Assembly (NCBI GenBank): GCA_020536535.1
Contig: JAHLWZ010000498.1
Span: 17,449 to 81,448, forward strand
DNA length: 64,000 bases
DNA from: Pelomyxa schiedti
Taxonomy: Eukaryota; Evosea; Pelobiontida; Pelomyxidae
Direction: 5' to 3'
The notes below the pieces were generated by a model that was not told where the DNA came from, made no database searches, and saw nothing but the letters and a program-made list of their open reading frames with translations. Shown here in pieces: positions 12,601 through 24,746 of the stretch. Both the position numbers and the translations under genes were made by a program. The first letter of the stretch is position 1. Each line of letters opens with the position of its first letter.

Positions 12601-15600
12601 AAAATCCCTAACCTTTTCAACCTAAAATTTCAAAACAGGGAATTTCGAGCTGAAAGAATCAATTCGCGAGCAGATTTTGGCATTTGATTCTGTTATGCTT
12701 GGTTGTGGAATTCCTCTTGCCCTAATTACTCACGTTTACCTTAACAGATAAATGGCTTTCTCAGTTGTTACCATCCAAAGATCAGCCACAGCGTGTTTCT
12801 AGTCAACATTCAGGTTTAAACAAACAAAAAGCTCAAGCACTAATTCTCATCCAGCTTTTCTTGAAAATATTGTTGGAAAAACCAAATCTAAATTCGGTGA
12901 GCACATATTCAGGCACTTACTGCACCAACTTTCACCTCCTTTTACATTTTCTGGTTCCTTGCATGTAAGTCTTCACTTTCAAGTTATTTTACTTAGAATT
13001 TTTGTTAAGACGTTCTTCTCACTCCTGGGGAAACTTGCTGCTATTCAAGAAATGAAAAGTGAACTGATTGATGCAATTACTTTAATTTTAGATGTCTCCA
13101 GTAAGATCTAGTTGCCAGCATCAACGCTGTTGACTCCCTCAATAGAAATTGATGTATCAAGCCCTGGAATATTGTCTCTGCTGGAATTCTTGCATCGCCA
13201 AGTGCATGGAAGAGACACGGCTGCCACAAGTTTGCCTCCTCCCACTCATGTAATTCTAACACAAACTCAACCTAGAAACCACTCCTAAGAGCAAAGAAGA
13301 TGTTGATTGGCGCTACAATGCAAAAGAAACAACAGGTTTCCATAAGAGATTATGTACATACACCACAACTGGGAAAAGTTATGTGGAGCAGCCATGGTTA
13401 GTAAACTGGCATCTTTGTAGTGCCAAGTTTTTCACCCCTGAAAAAGGTATTACTGTTATTCATGCCCTCTAACATTTTCTGAGGGATGCTGTTCCGTTTG
13501 TGCCCGAGTTTGCCACAAGGGACACGATGTAATTAATTTCTCCATATCCATCACTGTTGGCCAATGTTGGTTTAGGTAAGCTTTGCACGTATAAGTACCT
13601 TCTACTGTGACTGTGGTGCTGGCAAATGTAAGTGCCAAGCACTGGTTCAACGTCCTGAGCCACCTTCTTCTTCCACTGTGTGTAGTCAACTTGTGTTACT
13701 TATAGTAGCCTTACATCCTAAACAAAAAAGCCTCCACCAGCCCCACCCCCTCCTCCAGCTCCCAAAGCAACAGCTTCCTCTTCTGTGATACCAATGGAAG
13801 GTATCACCAAAGACGATGATGATGTTGCAATGGTTCCCATTACGAATAATGAACAAATAGGAGCTGCTCTTATCCAGTATAACTCCAAATAACCACCACT
13901 CCCACTCACCATTGTTTTAAAAAATCAGGTTCTTGGGCAGTTTAATTGAAAAGACAAGGGCAAAAGCACTTCCACAGGAGGCAGTCGTGATCAAATCTGA
14001 CAATACTAAACTCTTCACAAATTCAAAAAAAGTAATTTCTGAGGGCACTCTGTATCGGCCAAAGAGAGCCATTAAGGCAGGCGCTTTTGAGGTGAAACTT
14101 AAGGACAGTTCTGCAACCAGAGAGTTACTGAGTATGATGTCAGCAGGAAATGTCTCACGGTCACTGCTTGCCACCACCCAGCAAGGGTAACACGTTTAAT
14201 ATCAACTTTCCTGTGTTAGTTCTTATTTCTGTACCTTTCAGTCTCGTCATGATTGCAGAGAACGATAAATTGAGTGTTGTTTCAATGGAGCGCCTGCTGG
14301 AAGATGGTCCTTCTTCTATGGATAAAGTAAGCTCTTTCTGTTTCCGTGCTATTGTGTAATTTGTACATTGCAGGGCCTGTTGCATACCCACACTAAAGCA
14401 CAGCTCGCATTTGATATTGTGGGGATGGCAGTCAATGCAATAAATGATCTGCATGTAGCCGCCTTTGGCCTTCATGACTGTCGTGTCTTAGTCTTTGAGA
14501 CGTCACACAATGACATAAAATTTACCCTGAACGTGAACCTGGAAGATGCCTCACCAACACGATCTCTTGCAGCTTCCAGTGCAGCTCCTCAATACTGGCT
14601 GAGGAGTGTGGAGTGGCTTCCTGGCTCGGAAGTGGCGTTGTGTGTGGCTACCAACGATTTTGTGAAAGTCTTCGATTTGTCACACAGCAACACCACACCA
14701 ATACATCAGTTCAACCTCCTGGAAGATGGAATTGCTGGATGCGCGCTCGTGCCTGTTACCCGCTCTCCCTCAAGGCCTACTCAATCTGGTGTACAATGCC
14801 TAGCTGTTGTGGTTTCCATGTTGGATTTTTCCCCTCTAGTTTGTTCTTACATTTTTTTCCCTAAGGTCTGGCATTTTGTGGATACAACCTATCGACAGTT
14901 CCATGGACTCGGACATGATTCTTGCTACTATGACAATAACCTTACCCACTGAAATGTCTGCAAAGCAAGCAAAAACTGTCTTTTGGGCAAAGGAAATTCA
15001 AGCTCTTATTGTTTCATTCAAAGATGGAATTTGCATTGCCGGTAGGAAAGTTTATTGATGCTTGTACTTATTTCTTCCACCCAGGTCACGTTGTGGAGAA
15101 CAAGCCATCATCATACACATTGGAAGACACTTTCTTTATTTGCAAGGATTCGAAGCTTGGCTACTTCCCATTTACCAATTGGGCAGAAGTCTCCGTGCAA
15201 GTACTCTTTTCTGTACTGGCTTCGCCCATTTAATTCCCGTTATTCAAAAAGCCTGGCACTTTTGTCAGCATGTCCCCAAAATCTGAAGTAACTGTTGTCA
15301 CTTCAATATCTGATTCCAAAGTCCAGCTTCAACCTCTGAGACCTTTCTCCTCGTCTTCTAAAACAAGTGGTGTGAGTGTTGAGGGTGTGGCTGTTTTACC
15401 TCAGAAACCGTCTGTCCTTTTAATACTGCTAGAGGATGGGAGGTTTAACAACATCCCTGCCCCACATTCCCCTTACATTTTTTTTTTGGTTTTTTTTTTC
15501 AGCTTATGTCGTTACGATCTTATTGGTGCTGAAGAAACATCCAAAGCAAAGAAATCTGCTGGCACTGTAGAAAAGGTAAAACTTCATCTCCACCCTCCTT

Positions 15601-18600
15601 CTGCTTCCATTTATGTATAGGATAAAAACCCTGCATTCCCTCTGGACTTCTTTGAGCATGTGGAAAACATCACAGCTGATATTACCCTTGCAGGAGATGT
15701 AGTTTTCACTCCCATCTACTCCAACTTACTCGGCAATAGATTCTACAGGCATACACGTCAGATCAAGCAAAAGCCAGATTGGCCAAGAATGATGAGTATC
15801 TGGTCAGCCCACATGCAGATCACTTCGATATTACAATTCAAAACAGTGATTCCTCCCGTGTGATGGTGGGAATAAGAGTTTTAGTTGGGAATGCTTCTTT
15901 ACAGGTTTGTGGTTCCATGCTCAATGCTTTTTTAATGTTGTGTAGCATGTCCCTGAGACATTCCAACTCTTTGGTCGAAGCATTCGCACCAAAGAAGCTG
16001 CAAGAAGGTGGTATGACATTCCATTCACCATTGAAGAAGCCATGAGTGCTGACAAAGAGTTCACGATACAAGCAAACGGTTGTTACAACTCTAGCAACAA
16101 GCCTGTGGTTGATTCTCTTGAGGTTTGTTTCTCCCAACAACACCTTTGTCGCTGATGTGGAATAGGTATATGCCCTATCCAAATCTGAATTTGGGTGGAA
16201 AGAAAAACACGAGGGAAAGCAGAGGGCAAAAGAGGAAACCACAGAAAAGAGGTATTCTCACTCTTTCACAGAGTTAGTGATTGAAGAAATTTAGTCCAAT
16301 TGAAATCGCCATATCCCATGCCATTACTTCGGTGTCAGCATGCCTGTCACCATCTCACAGTGAGATCCCCTAAATTTAATTGCTTTACATTGTCACATGG
16401 TAACAACCACTATAGCTCCTGCTGCACTTCTGCAACAAGCTGCCAATTTGTTGTCACCCTTACTTCTTGACACTTCCCTAAGTAAGTTGCACCAGAGCAT
16501 CAAGCAAGCCCTTCGGCAAATGTATCCTTCATCAAAGCAATACCATTGGGTAAAAGACCATGCCGCGATGTCTCAAGCATTGACTGCAGCCACATCAAGC
16601 ACCTTCCTGAAGTAAGCCTGATTTCATTCAAGCCTACTTAATCCAACTCCTTCTTAGCATGGACATTTTTGAGAATACTGTGGAAATGCTTGGTGGTATC
16701 TTCAAAAAGAGGTCAGATAACTTCAATTCCTTCTTTGGCGCAAAGGACTCAGAGTGCTGTACGAGTTTTGCCCCTGCACTTCTTTCGGAGTTTACCCGGC
16801 TTGCATCAAAATACGGGTCACAATCATTAGAGACTGTCGCCTCAGCATTGGCAAATACTTTCATTGGATATGCTGTTCACTTGCACAATACAAATCCAAC
16901 ATTGGAAGGGTTGTTTATCTCATTATTCTGGACTTAGTGAACTTATCTTTTTCGAACAGGCTGGCTCCAGCTTTCAAGTTGCTCTGGGAGCTGTTAGTCT
17001 TCCCCTCGGAGTCTGTGAGGACTGCAACAGCTAATGCCATATGCGATTTCTTAAGGTTAGTCCTTTACCTCTGTAGTGGAAGCTAAGTTACTGCTCTGTA
17101 GTGCAACTGCCGCCCCTCCCCCGGCTACAAATAAACCTGTGCCCGTACCCTCCGAAGGGCCTCCAGGAATGTTTTTCAGTTGTGATTTATGTGGGGTGTT
17201 ACCTATTGTTGGGTCAAGATGGCATTGCGAAGTATGCAAGGACTTCGATTTGTGTCAAAAATGCCATAGGTATATTTCTGTTGTATGATATCGGGTTCTA
17301 ACAGGTTCTCCAGTAAGGAGGATGCCACATTCAAAGGAGGCCATTTGTCCTCCCACAACATGACATGCCACGTACCCACACCTTTGGAGAAGAACGCAGA
17401 ATCTAGTAGATCTCTCTTGAATACCTAACCTGTTTAACTCGATGCTAGAAAAAGTTCCTTCTTTTGCTGAATCTATGGTACCCAAGGGGGTTGACCCAAC
17501 AGATGAACAGACACTCATAAAGATGGCAATTGAACTCAGCCTTTCTGATGCAACTCGAATTTCCCCCCTGCTTCCTTCAACTCCTGTATCACCCGAGGCT
17601 CCAATAGTAGACAGTGAACAACCTCAGAGCAAAACATCCCAAGCTACACCTACTGAACCCGTGAAATCAACTTCTCCCCCACCAGAAAATACACAATCAC
17701 CAATGACAACAGAAACAATTGGAGCACCCAGTGCAACTGAGACATCAACCGCGGCACCCTCTTCGGCGACTCCAACAACAACCACTGCATCTTCGAGTAA
17801 TGTGGAAACCACCTCTACATCCTCGACATCCACATCACAAGAAACACCACCAACTGCAGTAGAGACCAAGAAAATCTCTTTGCCTAATCTTCTTTTCCAT
17901 TCCTTACTCACCTACTATCCAACACTCAGAGCAATGGGTGGCTTGAAAGCACTTGCTTACATGCAGGTTTAAACCATTTCCACAAAAAGGGAATTCAAAG
18001 TTAACCTTCTCTTTTCCAGTGTCTATTTTGGCTTGTTTGCCACTTCAGCAACAACGAACCTACGGGGGAGCTCGTCGAGAAACTGTGTGTAGCGTTACTG
18101 CACCCTGAACTCCAATCTGGCGTCACACTTATGTCCCGATCCCCTCCAACTGAAGTTTCCTCCTCACCACCTCGCTTCGTTCTTAACAGTTCTTAGGTTG
18201 ATCTACTGGGGTTAATGTTACTTATGTCTCTGGTTCAATCTCACGATAAAGACTCCGAAACAGATGAAAAGTCCGAGCTGGTTTGTATTCTTGTACTTAT
18301 AGTAAGTAAGTAACTTTCTTTGTAGGCTCTAGCTGAGTTCCGTCGTGTCTCTAAGAAACGACATGAAAAAACCGGGACAACTTTGACTGTTCCAACTGTT
18401 GTACGCCAGAATGTCAGTAGCCGCTTACTCCTTAGCCGAGTGCCTGATTTCCTTTTGGTAAGCCTTGCCCTTTTGAGACCTTATTGAAAATATTCTAGGC
18501 AATGCTTGATAAACTCTTCGGACAAATTAAAGCCCAGCCAAAAACTCCTGTAGAAAAGGACTCCGTACTTCTTTTAATGGCTCGATCTGACACGGTAGGT

Positions 18601-21247
18601 TATTCCAGTTAATAACTCCTGATATCAACATTACACCCCAGATTACCTACAACATTAAGCAACCATTTTTCCCTGAGAAGTACGTCAAAGACAATGCACG
18701 AGATCTTTTTGGGCAATTCCACAACCTCATCTCTGAGACACTAATGTCACTTGCACTGTATCTTCATAGGTGGTTATCCCGTAGCTTTCTTTAATTCAGT
18801 CTCATTGTAATAAAACCTAAGATCGGAGAGGATCGTTCTCAAAGCACCTGACGCACCACCAAAACACCAGTACTTCGCAATAGAGTGGAGCCCACTTGCA
18901 TGCAAATTCGTCAATACCAAGAGGTTCAACTTCATGAAAAACGTGAGCAAACTTGTTCTGCGGTCACTTTGTCGAACTCGTATCAGGTATTCTTAAAGAA
19001 CAACATTTTTTCTCGGTTAAGTCAAATTTAAGATACCATGAGTGCAAGGATCAGTACCAAATTGAGTCTTTGTGGTCGAAAGTCTCTGCCTTGGCTTCTG
19101 GATCCCACTCGTTTTCTGATGAACTTACCTATAATACAAATGTCAAATTGGTTGGGATTTTATCCAAGCTCACCAAAGTACATCCGTTCCTGCTTTCCGT
19201 CATCGTATAACAGCGAAGAAAGGTTTCATCTGAGCGACCTTACCACTGGCAGCAGTTCTGTATTGAGCGCAACCCAATACCTTCAGTGATCTTATTTGCA
19301 CTGAAGCTTGCAGCTGCCGCCGTTGATGACTCACCACTTTTCTTCCTAAAGCTTCTTTCCAGCTCAGTGTGTGTGGAACAAGTGCAAGTGCGCCTTCCGA
19401 ACCACATTTTAGTGGATGTCAACTTATAACATACAGAATACCAAAGTTGAAGCCGCAACTGAAAAACCTACTGCCTCGGCCTCACCTACCCCTCTCAGTC
19501 TTATAATCGAGACCCCAAAGCTGGAGAAGAAAGATTTGTCCCACCCACCACCGCCACCTGAGAAAGATCCAAAGAAAAAAGAGAAGCTTCATGGACTGGA
19601 AAGAAAGGGGAAGATTCATAAAGAACGCAGAGTACGACACCATATATCACTCGTCTCACCCTCCTAACCACATCAACAAAGGAAGCAGAGTTAGCTGTTA
19701 AAATTGATCGGATGAAAGTAGAGATACCCGTTTTCATTGGGAAACTCTCAAATGACCCTACATTCTTGAGTCTCCTGTCAAAACTCGTTAATGTGTTTGT
19801 GTTGGATTTCAACAACTCTGCAGTTCGGATAGAAGCATGGTAACAGCTCTCATTTCTTTTTCCAAATTCACAGGCTCCAGTTCTTATATTAAGGGTTTTT
19901 GGCAAATGAGTCCACCAGATAAGAAGAAAGTTATCTCAAACCTTCTTTGGGAAAAGATGCCCCAGGCACCTGCTTATGGCCGCAATTCCACACAATTTGT
20001 GGAATTGCTGATATCTTTGGTGTCACAGGTTTACCCCTTTCTTATCATAAGCCCTATTTATAGAACACTATACAGTCACCCGAGGCTGGGGTTGGTCATG
20101 AAACGGAAATGTTTAATTTATTATCTGAACAAAATCGCTTGTTAAACGACCATCCAAATGCTTTCATTTACCAAGCTCTTGAATCTGTACTCGATTTCGA
20201 CGGGTATTTCTTCCTTTAACTCGTTTCCTTGTTTTCATGAGCAACAGATACTATTTAGAGAACGAACCTTGTCTCGTTTGCAATGACCCTGAAGTGCCTT
20301 TTACACCAATCAAATTATCAGCTATCAAAGCAGAATTGAAATTTACCGATTGCACACAGGTGGCTCTTTCGTTTTCGCTTTTTTTTTTCTTTTTTTGCTT
20401 TAATACTTCGTAGATTGTAAAGTTACAGAGTAGCCACACAATACAAAGTGTGCTGATAAGAATTTCTGACATGAAAAAGTCGAAGATGGTCAAGTCCATC
20501 AACATCTACTACAACAATAAGGTAGAAGTTTGTGTCGAAGGTTCTTTTTTTTTAACAAATTTAGCCTGTTGTTGACCTTTCCGAGCTTAAAGGAAAATGG
20601 TCACAATGGAAAAAAGCTAAAGTATGTCCTGTTGCACAATCACAGACTGAAGTGAAGGGCGACTTCGCTATACCAATAACAGCAATAAATCTTTTGATCG
20701 AATTTGCTAGTTTTTATGATAACACCCAAGTACCTTTTTCATTCTCTCAGACTAAAATTCTTATTCATCACTACAGCCAGCAACCGAGAAACTACAATGC
20801 CCCCGTTGCAGCAAAGTGGTAACAGACAAACATGGAATATGCCGTCAGTGCCACGAAAATGCATACCAATGCCGCCAGTGTCGCAACATCAATTATGAGC
20901 ACCTTGATGCGTTCCTGGTCTGCTCTCTCTCTCTTGTTCTCACTCACAACGCGTTTTCCAACCCTCCGTTCTAATCTTCCTTTCCAATACAGTGCAATGA
21001 ATGTGGCTATTGTAAGTTCGCGAAGTTTGAAATTACTCTGTCTGCCAAACCAAGCTTTGCCGCAGAAAGAATAGAGACAGACCAAGACATGAAGAAGGGT
21101 CTGGACACAATAGACACCGAGTCACAGAATGCCCACAAAAGGTACCCCCACAAAGCAACATCCCAACAAATACTCAACATTCTCCACAGGTATTCACAGC
21201 TGGCCTCTTTCAGGACTCCCCTCGCTAGGGTGGCCAGTCACATGTGA
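6660..21247 (+). CDS. UBR4: Giant UBR4/BIG-like (calossin/pushover) protein lacking the usual C-terminal E3 region
   Basis: This is the largest gene here, roughly 4,000 residues in dozens of exons. It starts [21 protein letters not shown] after an A-rich leader. In order: alpha-helical repeat-like text; a UBR box at about 13345-13640 ([40 protein letters not shown]); a beta-propeller-like part (about 14250-15600); a galactose-binding-like segment ([17 protein letters not shown], to about 16250); a ZZ zinc finger (about 17180-17275, [19 protein letters not shown]); a Ser/Thr/Pro linker (17600-17870); and the conserved Cys block [13 protein letters not shown] ... [16 protein letters not shown] (about 20796-21060). 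The ZZ finger and the ending around SESQNAHKR-like text resemble plant BIG more than animal UBR4. UBR4/BIG recognise N-degrons and normally continue for hundreds of residues to a C-terminal E3 region. Here the frame stops at LARVASHM, with a polyadenylation signal at 21297-21302. Confidence 0.9.
13340..13680 (+). other. UBR box (N-degron-binding zinc domain) within the UBR4/BIG-like gene
   Basis: The text [15 protein letters not shown] is followed, across one or two introns, by [15 protein letters not shown] and, after another intron (about 13531-13575), by [16 protein letters not shown]. This is the family order. The expected WYxCxTC piece between the first two blocks is not readable: the exon after VEQPW gives no second Cys pair in any simple splice. 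Either the box is degenerate, an unusual intron hides it, or there is a sequence error. Confidence 0.75.
17172..17285 (+). other. ZZ-type zinc finger within the UBR4/BIG-like gene
   Basis: [22 protein letters not shown] continues into LCQKCHR. This gives the C-x2-C, C-x2-C, C-x2-C ladder of ZZ fingers, with the conserved RWHC core. ZZ fingers bind small N-terminal or ubiquitin-like peptides. Plant BIG has one at a comparable place. Confidence 0.85.
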
Positions 21248-21296
21248 ACTTCATTTTTGTTGTGTGTAAGGTGGTAAAAAAAAGGAGAAGAAACTC

Positions 21297-21302
21297 AATA
21301 AA
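21297..21302 (+). terminator. Polyadenylation signal AATAAA after the UBR4/BIG-like stop
   Basis: AATAAA lies 50 nt after the TGA at 21245-21247. This is the expected distance for a 3' end and supports the early stop being the real end of the transcript. Confidence 0.6.
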
Positions 21303-21522
21303 GAGCCCTAAAAGAAAGTGCTCTGTCTTTTTCCTTTGGGCTCTTACACGAACTGACAAAGTTGATTTCGTCTGATCGCCTCTCATGTGCCCAAAAACAA
21401 AGAAAAGCCGGGAAAAAAAATATCAATATCGGAAAATATGGGTCTCACATCACCAGAGGCAAACAACAACAAACCACTTTCTTCTAGTGCATACAAATGA
21501 AAAAAACAAAAAACCAAACACA

Positions 21523-22762
21523 ATGGAATCCAGCATTGACCTTTGTTTCTACGACGTAGATATGTGCTTTGGTGTCGTCGGCCCTATCGACCGTTGGCAG
21601 TTGTATTGTCATTGTTGTCTGTATTTGGTTGCGACGTCTGCATCTCGTATACTGGAGGAGCGTTTTGTGTATGGCAATAGCGGATATATCCCTCTGTATA
21701 AGCATTGTGAACTCTTTCTCCCTTTTTTTTTTTTGCCCACAAGTTTTTCATTTACTTTCGTTTCGCTTTTCTCACCTGTTCATTGTGAAAATTTCTTACT
21801 CCTTTCTTTGCCGGTTGCAACACCAAGTTTATTGCCATTACTGCTAAATCACAGGGTGTCGAAGACACTTGGGTTTGCACTTTTTCCGGTTAGTTCGTAC
21901 TACACTTCCTTCCTCCTTTTTCCTCTTTGCTGCAATTTGCATACCCATGTAATTTCTTTGATCACCCAGGAATTCTGAACAATATCTTTTTCCTGTCTTC
22001 ACAGATATGGACAGACTTTCTGGGTCTGACTCTCCTATGGATCACTCTGAGGCGAGCTGTACCAGGCATAATCATGGAATTAGGGTGTCATACAGTAGCC
22101 TGGGGATTACCCCTAACACTCTCACTTCTGGCTCTAGTGAGGCATGATGGTTATTGTTATGGTACATCATGGTAAACAAGCTACCTTTATCTACTAAAAT
22201 CACCTTTTGGTTAAGGTGCTGGATCAACATTGGTGAATACTATGGGATGGCGTGGGGCTTATCAATGGTGTGGGAGTGGCTTGCAGTACTCTTCGCCATA
22301 ATTGTATACTGTACTCTGGGAGCAATTGCTATTAGGCATAGATGGAAGGAAGGAACTTGGTCAACTGTTGCGCCAAGGGTAATTTCTTTGTCCCTCCCTT
22401 CAATACTCAACCGAAAGCATAGATAAGTATTATCAGAAGAAGAAAAGAAAATTATGTCATACCTGCCCTGAGGCAAATTGTTCTGTACCCTTTCATCATG
22501 GTTCTCCTGGTGTATGCGCGCCCAAAATAACTGCATAATACTCAATCATCACAGGGTAGCAGGATTGGTTGACCACGATGGAACTTGGCAGCGGTCATTT
22601 GGATCATTTGTAATGCCACTGCAAGGCTTTCTCAACTTTGTTGTGTTTGTAGTCACAGCCCAAGTTGACAAAGATAAGGATAAGCTCATACCTGCAGTCA
22701 AGTCATCACACGGTACAGCAGTCACTGAAATGGAGATGGTTGTACAGACAAATGACAGCTGA
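21523..22762 (+). CDS. Seven-transmembrane receptor of the cAMP-receptor-like (CAR/Crl) family
   Basis: Exons encode hydrophobic helices typical of the amoebozoan cAMP-receptor family: TM1 SALSTVGSCIVIVVCIWL then RRLHLVYWRSVLCMAIADIS; TM3 SSQIWTDFLGLTLLWITL; a HTVAWGLPLTLSLLALV helix; GMAWGLSMVWEWLAVLFAII; LRQIVLYPFIMVLLVYA; and a last helix with LQGFLNFVVFVV. The loop LRRAVPG and the WGLP motif fit the family. The C-terminal tail is short and ends VVQTNDS at 22762. The start is uncertain: ATG 21523 reads MESSIDLCFYDVDMCF but is one frame off from the TM1 frame, with no clear intron between, so a small indel or an unrecognised intron is likely. The ligand is unknown. Confidence 0.68.
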
Positions 22763-23050
22763 GCATTTGGAAGTATCACCAGTATACAGTCTGTTTATTT
22801 ATCGTCTAAAAAATTTCCTGTTTTGTGCATTAAATATTGTACTAATTTTTGGTGCTGCGGTGAGTGACGCGAAGATGGTCGTTGTGCGTCCTGTTGTCAG
22901 GGGTCAAATTTGAGTGACGCGTCAGTTGACATGACAGTAGTTCCCTGCACCTGCGGCATTTAAAGTCGCTGGATCTCAGCACAAAGCAAACAAAAAAAAT
23001 CCGCAATCGAGGCGGCATTCCAATACTAGTACTATAGACACTACAAGACA

Positions 23051-23965
23051 ATGCAAAGCCTATCGTCCGCGGCAGCAGTTCACAAGATGGCAGACACAGT
23101 GGAGGCGGGAGACCCACTCACAGCCAAGATTGAGGAATGGGCACGTGATTGCAAGGAGAAGAGGTGCTGTGCAATTGGTGTGCATTCCCAACCACCTTTC
23201 ACTCCTTGGGTTGGAGGTAATTGTACACCAGGAATCAACAACTACTTGCGAGAGACTCTTGTCGATCCTGATTACTACATTCAATCGGTGTGCCTCTATG
23301 TTCTTATTTTGTACCAATAAACCAAAACTCAAACGTACCCAGGGCAAAGTTCTCGAGGAACCTCCAGGTGAATGCCCAACCAACAAAGGTGCCCCGATGT
23401 TGTTCTCCAAGCGTCACTTGGCCATGAAGGGGACTGCCGGCGTCATGTGCGTTCTGTTTTCTTCTTCGTTTCTGCCTCATTGTCATAAGGTCATACAACA
23501 TAATGGGCCGTGATTCAAGGAAGCTCAAGATGTATTGCATGTGGAGTGTCCCCGAGGTTTTGGGCCAAAACACTTTCAACGTGGTCATATCCGAGGTTGG
23601 TCATTCTCACTACCCATACGCAATCAAGATTACTTCTAACATCAAATACCACGCCACGTAGCCAATGGAAGATGAACTCTCAGAAGACACGTGGCGCAAG
23701 TTGTACAAAGATGCCAAATATGCCAAAGGTAGCAAACAAACAAACACAGCAACAACCAATAACTGATTCATCCCTCTCCCCCACTCCCACTCAACAAACA
23801 AACTTCTAATCCTTGAACAGATGATCAATTCGCACTCGAGTTTGAGCATTACCGCTGCACATGCAAAATGGTTCGTTGTGTTTCCCATTCATAGCGGTTT
23901 GACTCCCCACACAGACAACCGACTCTCTGGCTTCACTCACTTTCAACCTCTGGTATCAATCCTAA
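23051..23965 (+). CDS. Small actinoporin-like (pore-forming-fold) protein, tentative
   Basis: This short gene of four or five exons begins MQSLSSAAAVHKMADTVEAG, with a second in-frame ATG inside this stretch. Three elements recall the actinoporin/bryoporin/tereporin fold: an N-terminal CCAIGVHS strand before a Trp-Gly-Gly turn; a central KGTAGVM strand, similar to the family's G-(A/V)-G-V-(L/M) strand; and a downstream MWSVP segment where the family has its FSVPYDYN block. The Tyr-Asn part of that block is not preserved, and the amphipathic N-terminal helix typical of sea-anemone toxins is not evident. No signal peptide is visible. Such proteins occur in fungi, mosses and protists, where they need not be toxins. 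The final exon ends LWYQS at 23965. The function is inferred only from weak fold-level similarity. Confidence 0.4.
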
Positions 23966-24038
23966 CAACAAACAACTCGTAACGGACATTGAACCCATTG
24001 CCAATAGGCGAAAAAAAACTCTTTTTCTTACTTGCTCT

Positions 24039-24409
24039 TTATATTGAACGAACAATACCGATAAGAATGAAGACAACAGCTAGAATAGCAGTGGACTGCC
24101 ACACATCCGCAGTATCAGGAACATTGGGTTCAACGTATCTTGGGGGGCGGGGTCGGAGCACTGTATTCACAGAGACGGTACGCTGCCGTCGTTGTTGTTC
24201 CCTCTCCCTCTCCATCTGGGCCATATCCATCTCCCTTTGCATCCTCATGCGCTCTTGCAACTCAAGCTGCCTGGCAATCTGCACATCCCTGAGCATCCTC
24301 ATCGTCCGTGCAACTTCCTGCTGCCTAACCCGCTCTGGGTCATATACAACCGCACGCATGCTCTCTTGTTGGCGCTGCTGCCAAGGATAGCAAGTTGTGG
24401 CCGGGGACC

Positions 24410-24440
<31 letters not shown>

Positions 24441-24746
24441 GGAAGAATAGGGGTCGCCCCAAGCACTCCCAATCTCGCCAAGTGGCTGGGGGAGGATCTG
24501 GCCGGGCGCGCGCGGCGTCGGCCTCGACTGAGGAGGAGGCAGGGGTCTGGCCGGCGTTCTGCCAAATCGAGGTGGAGCCGCCGCAGTCATCGTCGTCGTC
24601 GTAGCTAGCGTCGGCAGCGGCGGTGGGGCAGGCGCAAGCTTGGGCTGGAAGGGGAACGGCGGGATGCCAGGCAGTGGAGGAAGCCCCTCGGCGTGGACCC
24701 TGCGATAGTCACTCGTATTCAGGGGGGTCGAGGTGGGATTCGACAT
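24039..24746 (-). CDS. Pro-rich tail-anchored membrane protein, unknown function
   Basis: A single uninterrupted frame of 235 codons starts MSNPTSTPLNTSDYRR at 24746. Residues about 25-110 are Pro-rich and encoded by GC-rich DNA. A Ser run follows, encoded opposite the GAGGAC repeat near 24413-24440. Then comes a charged Arg/Gln/Glu/Met helix (about 130-195) that should form a coiled coil. The last 25 residues, TAILAVVFILIGIVRSI, are one hydrophobic helix ending the protein, which is the layout of a tail-anchored protein of the ER or mitochondrial outer membrane. No family is recognised. It converges with the actinoporin-like gene, whose stop is about 75 bp away. Confidence 0.65.
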
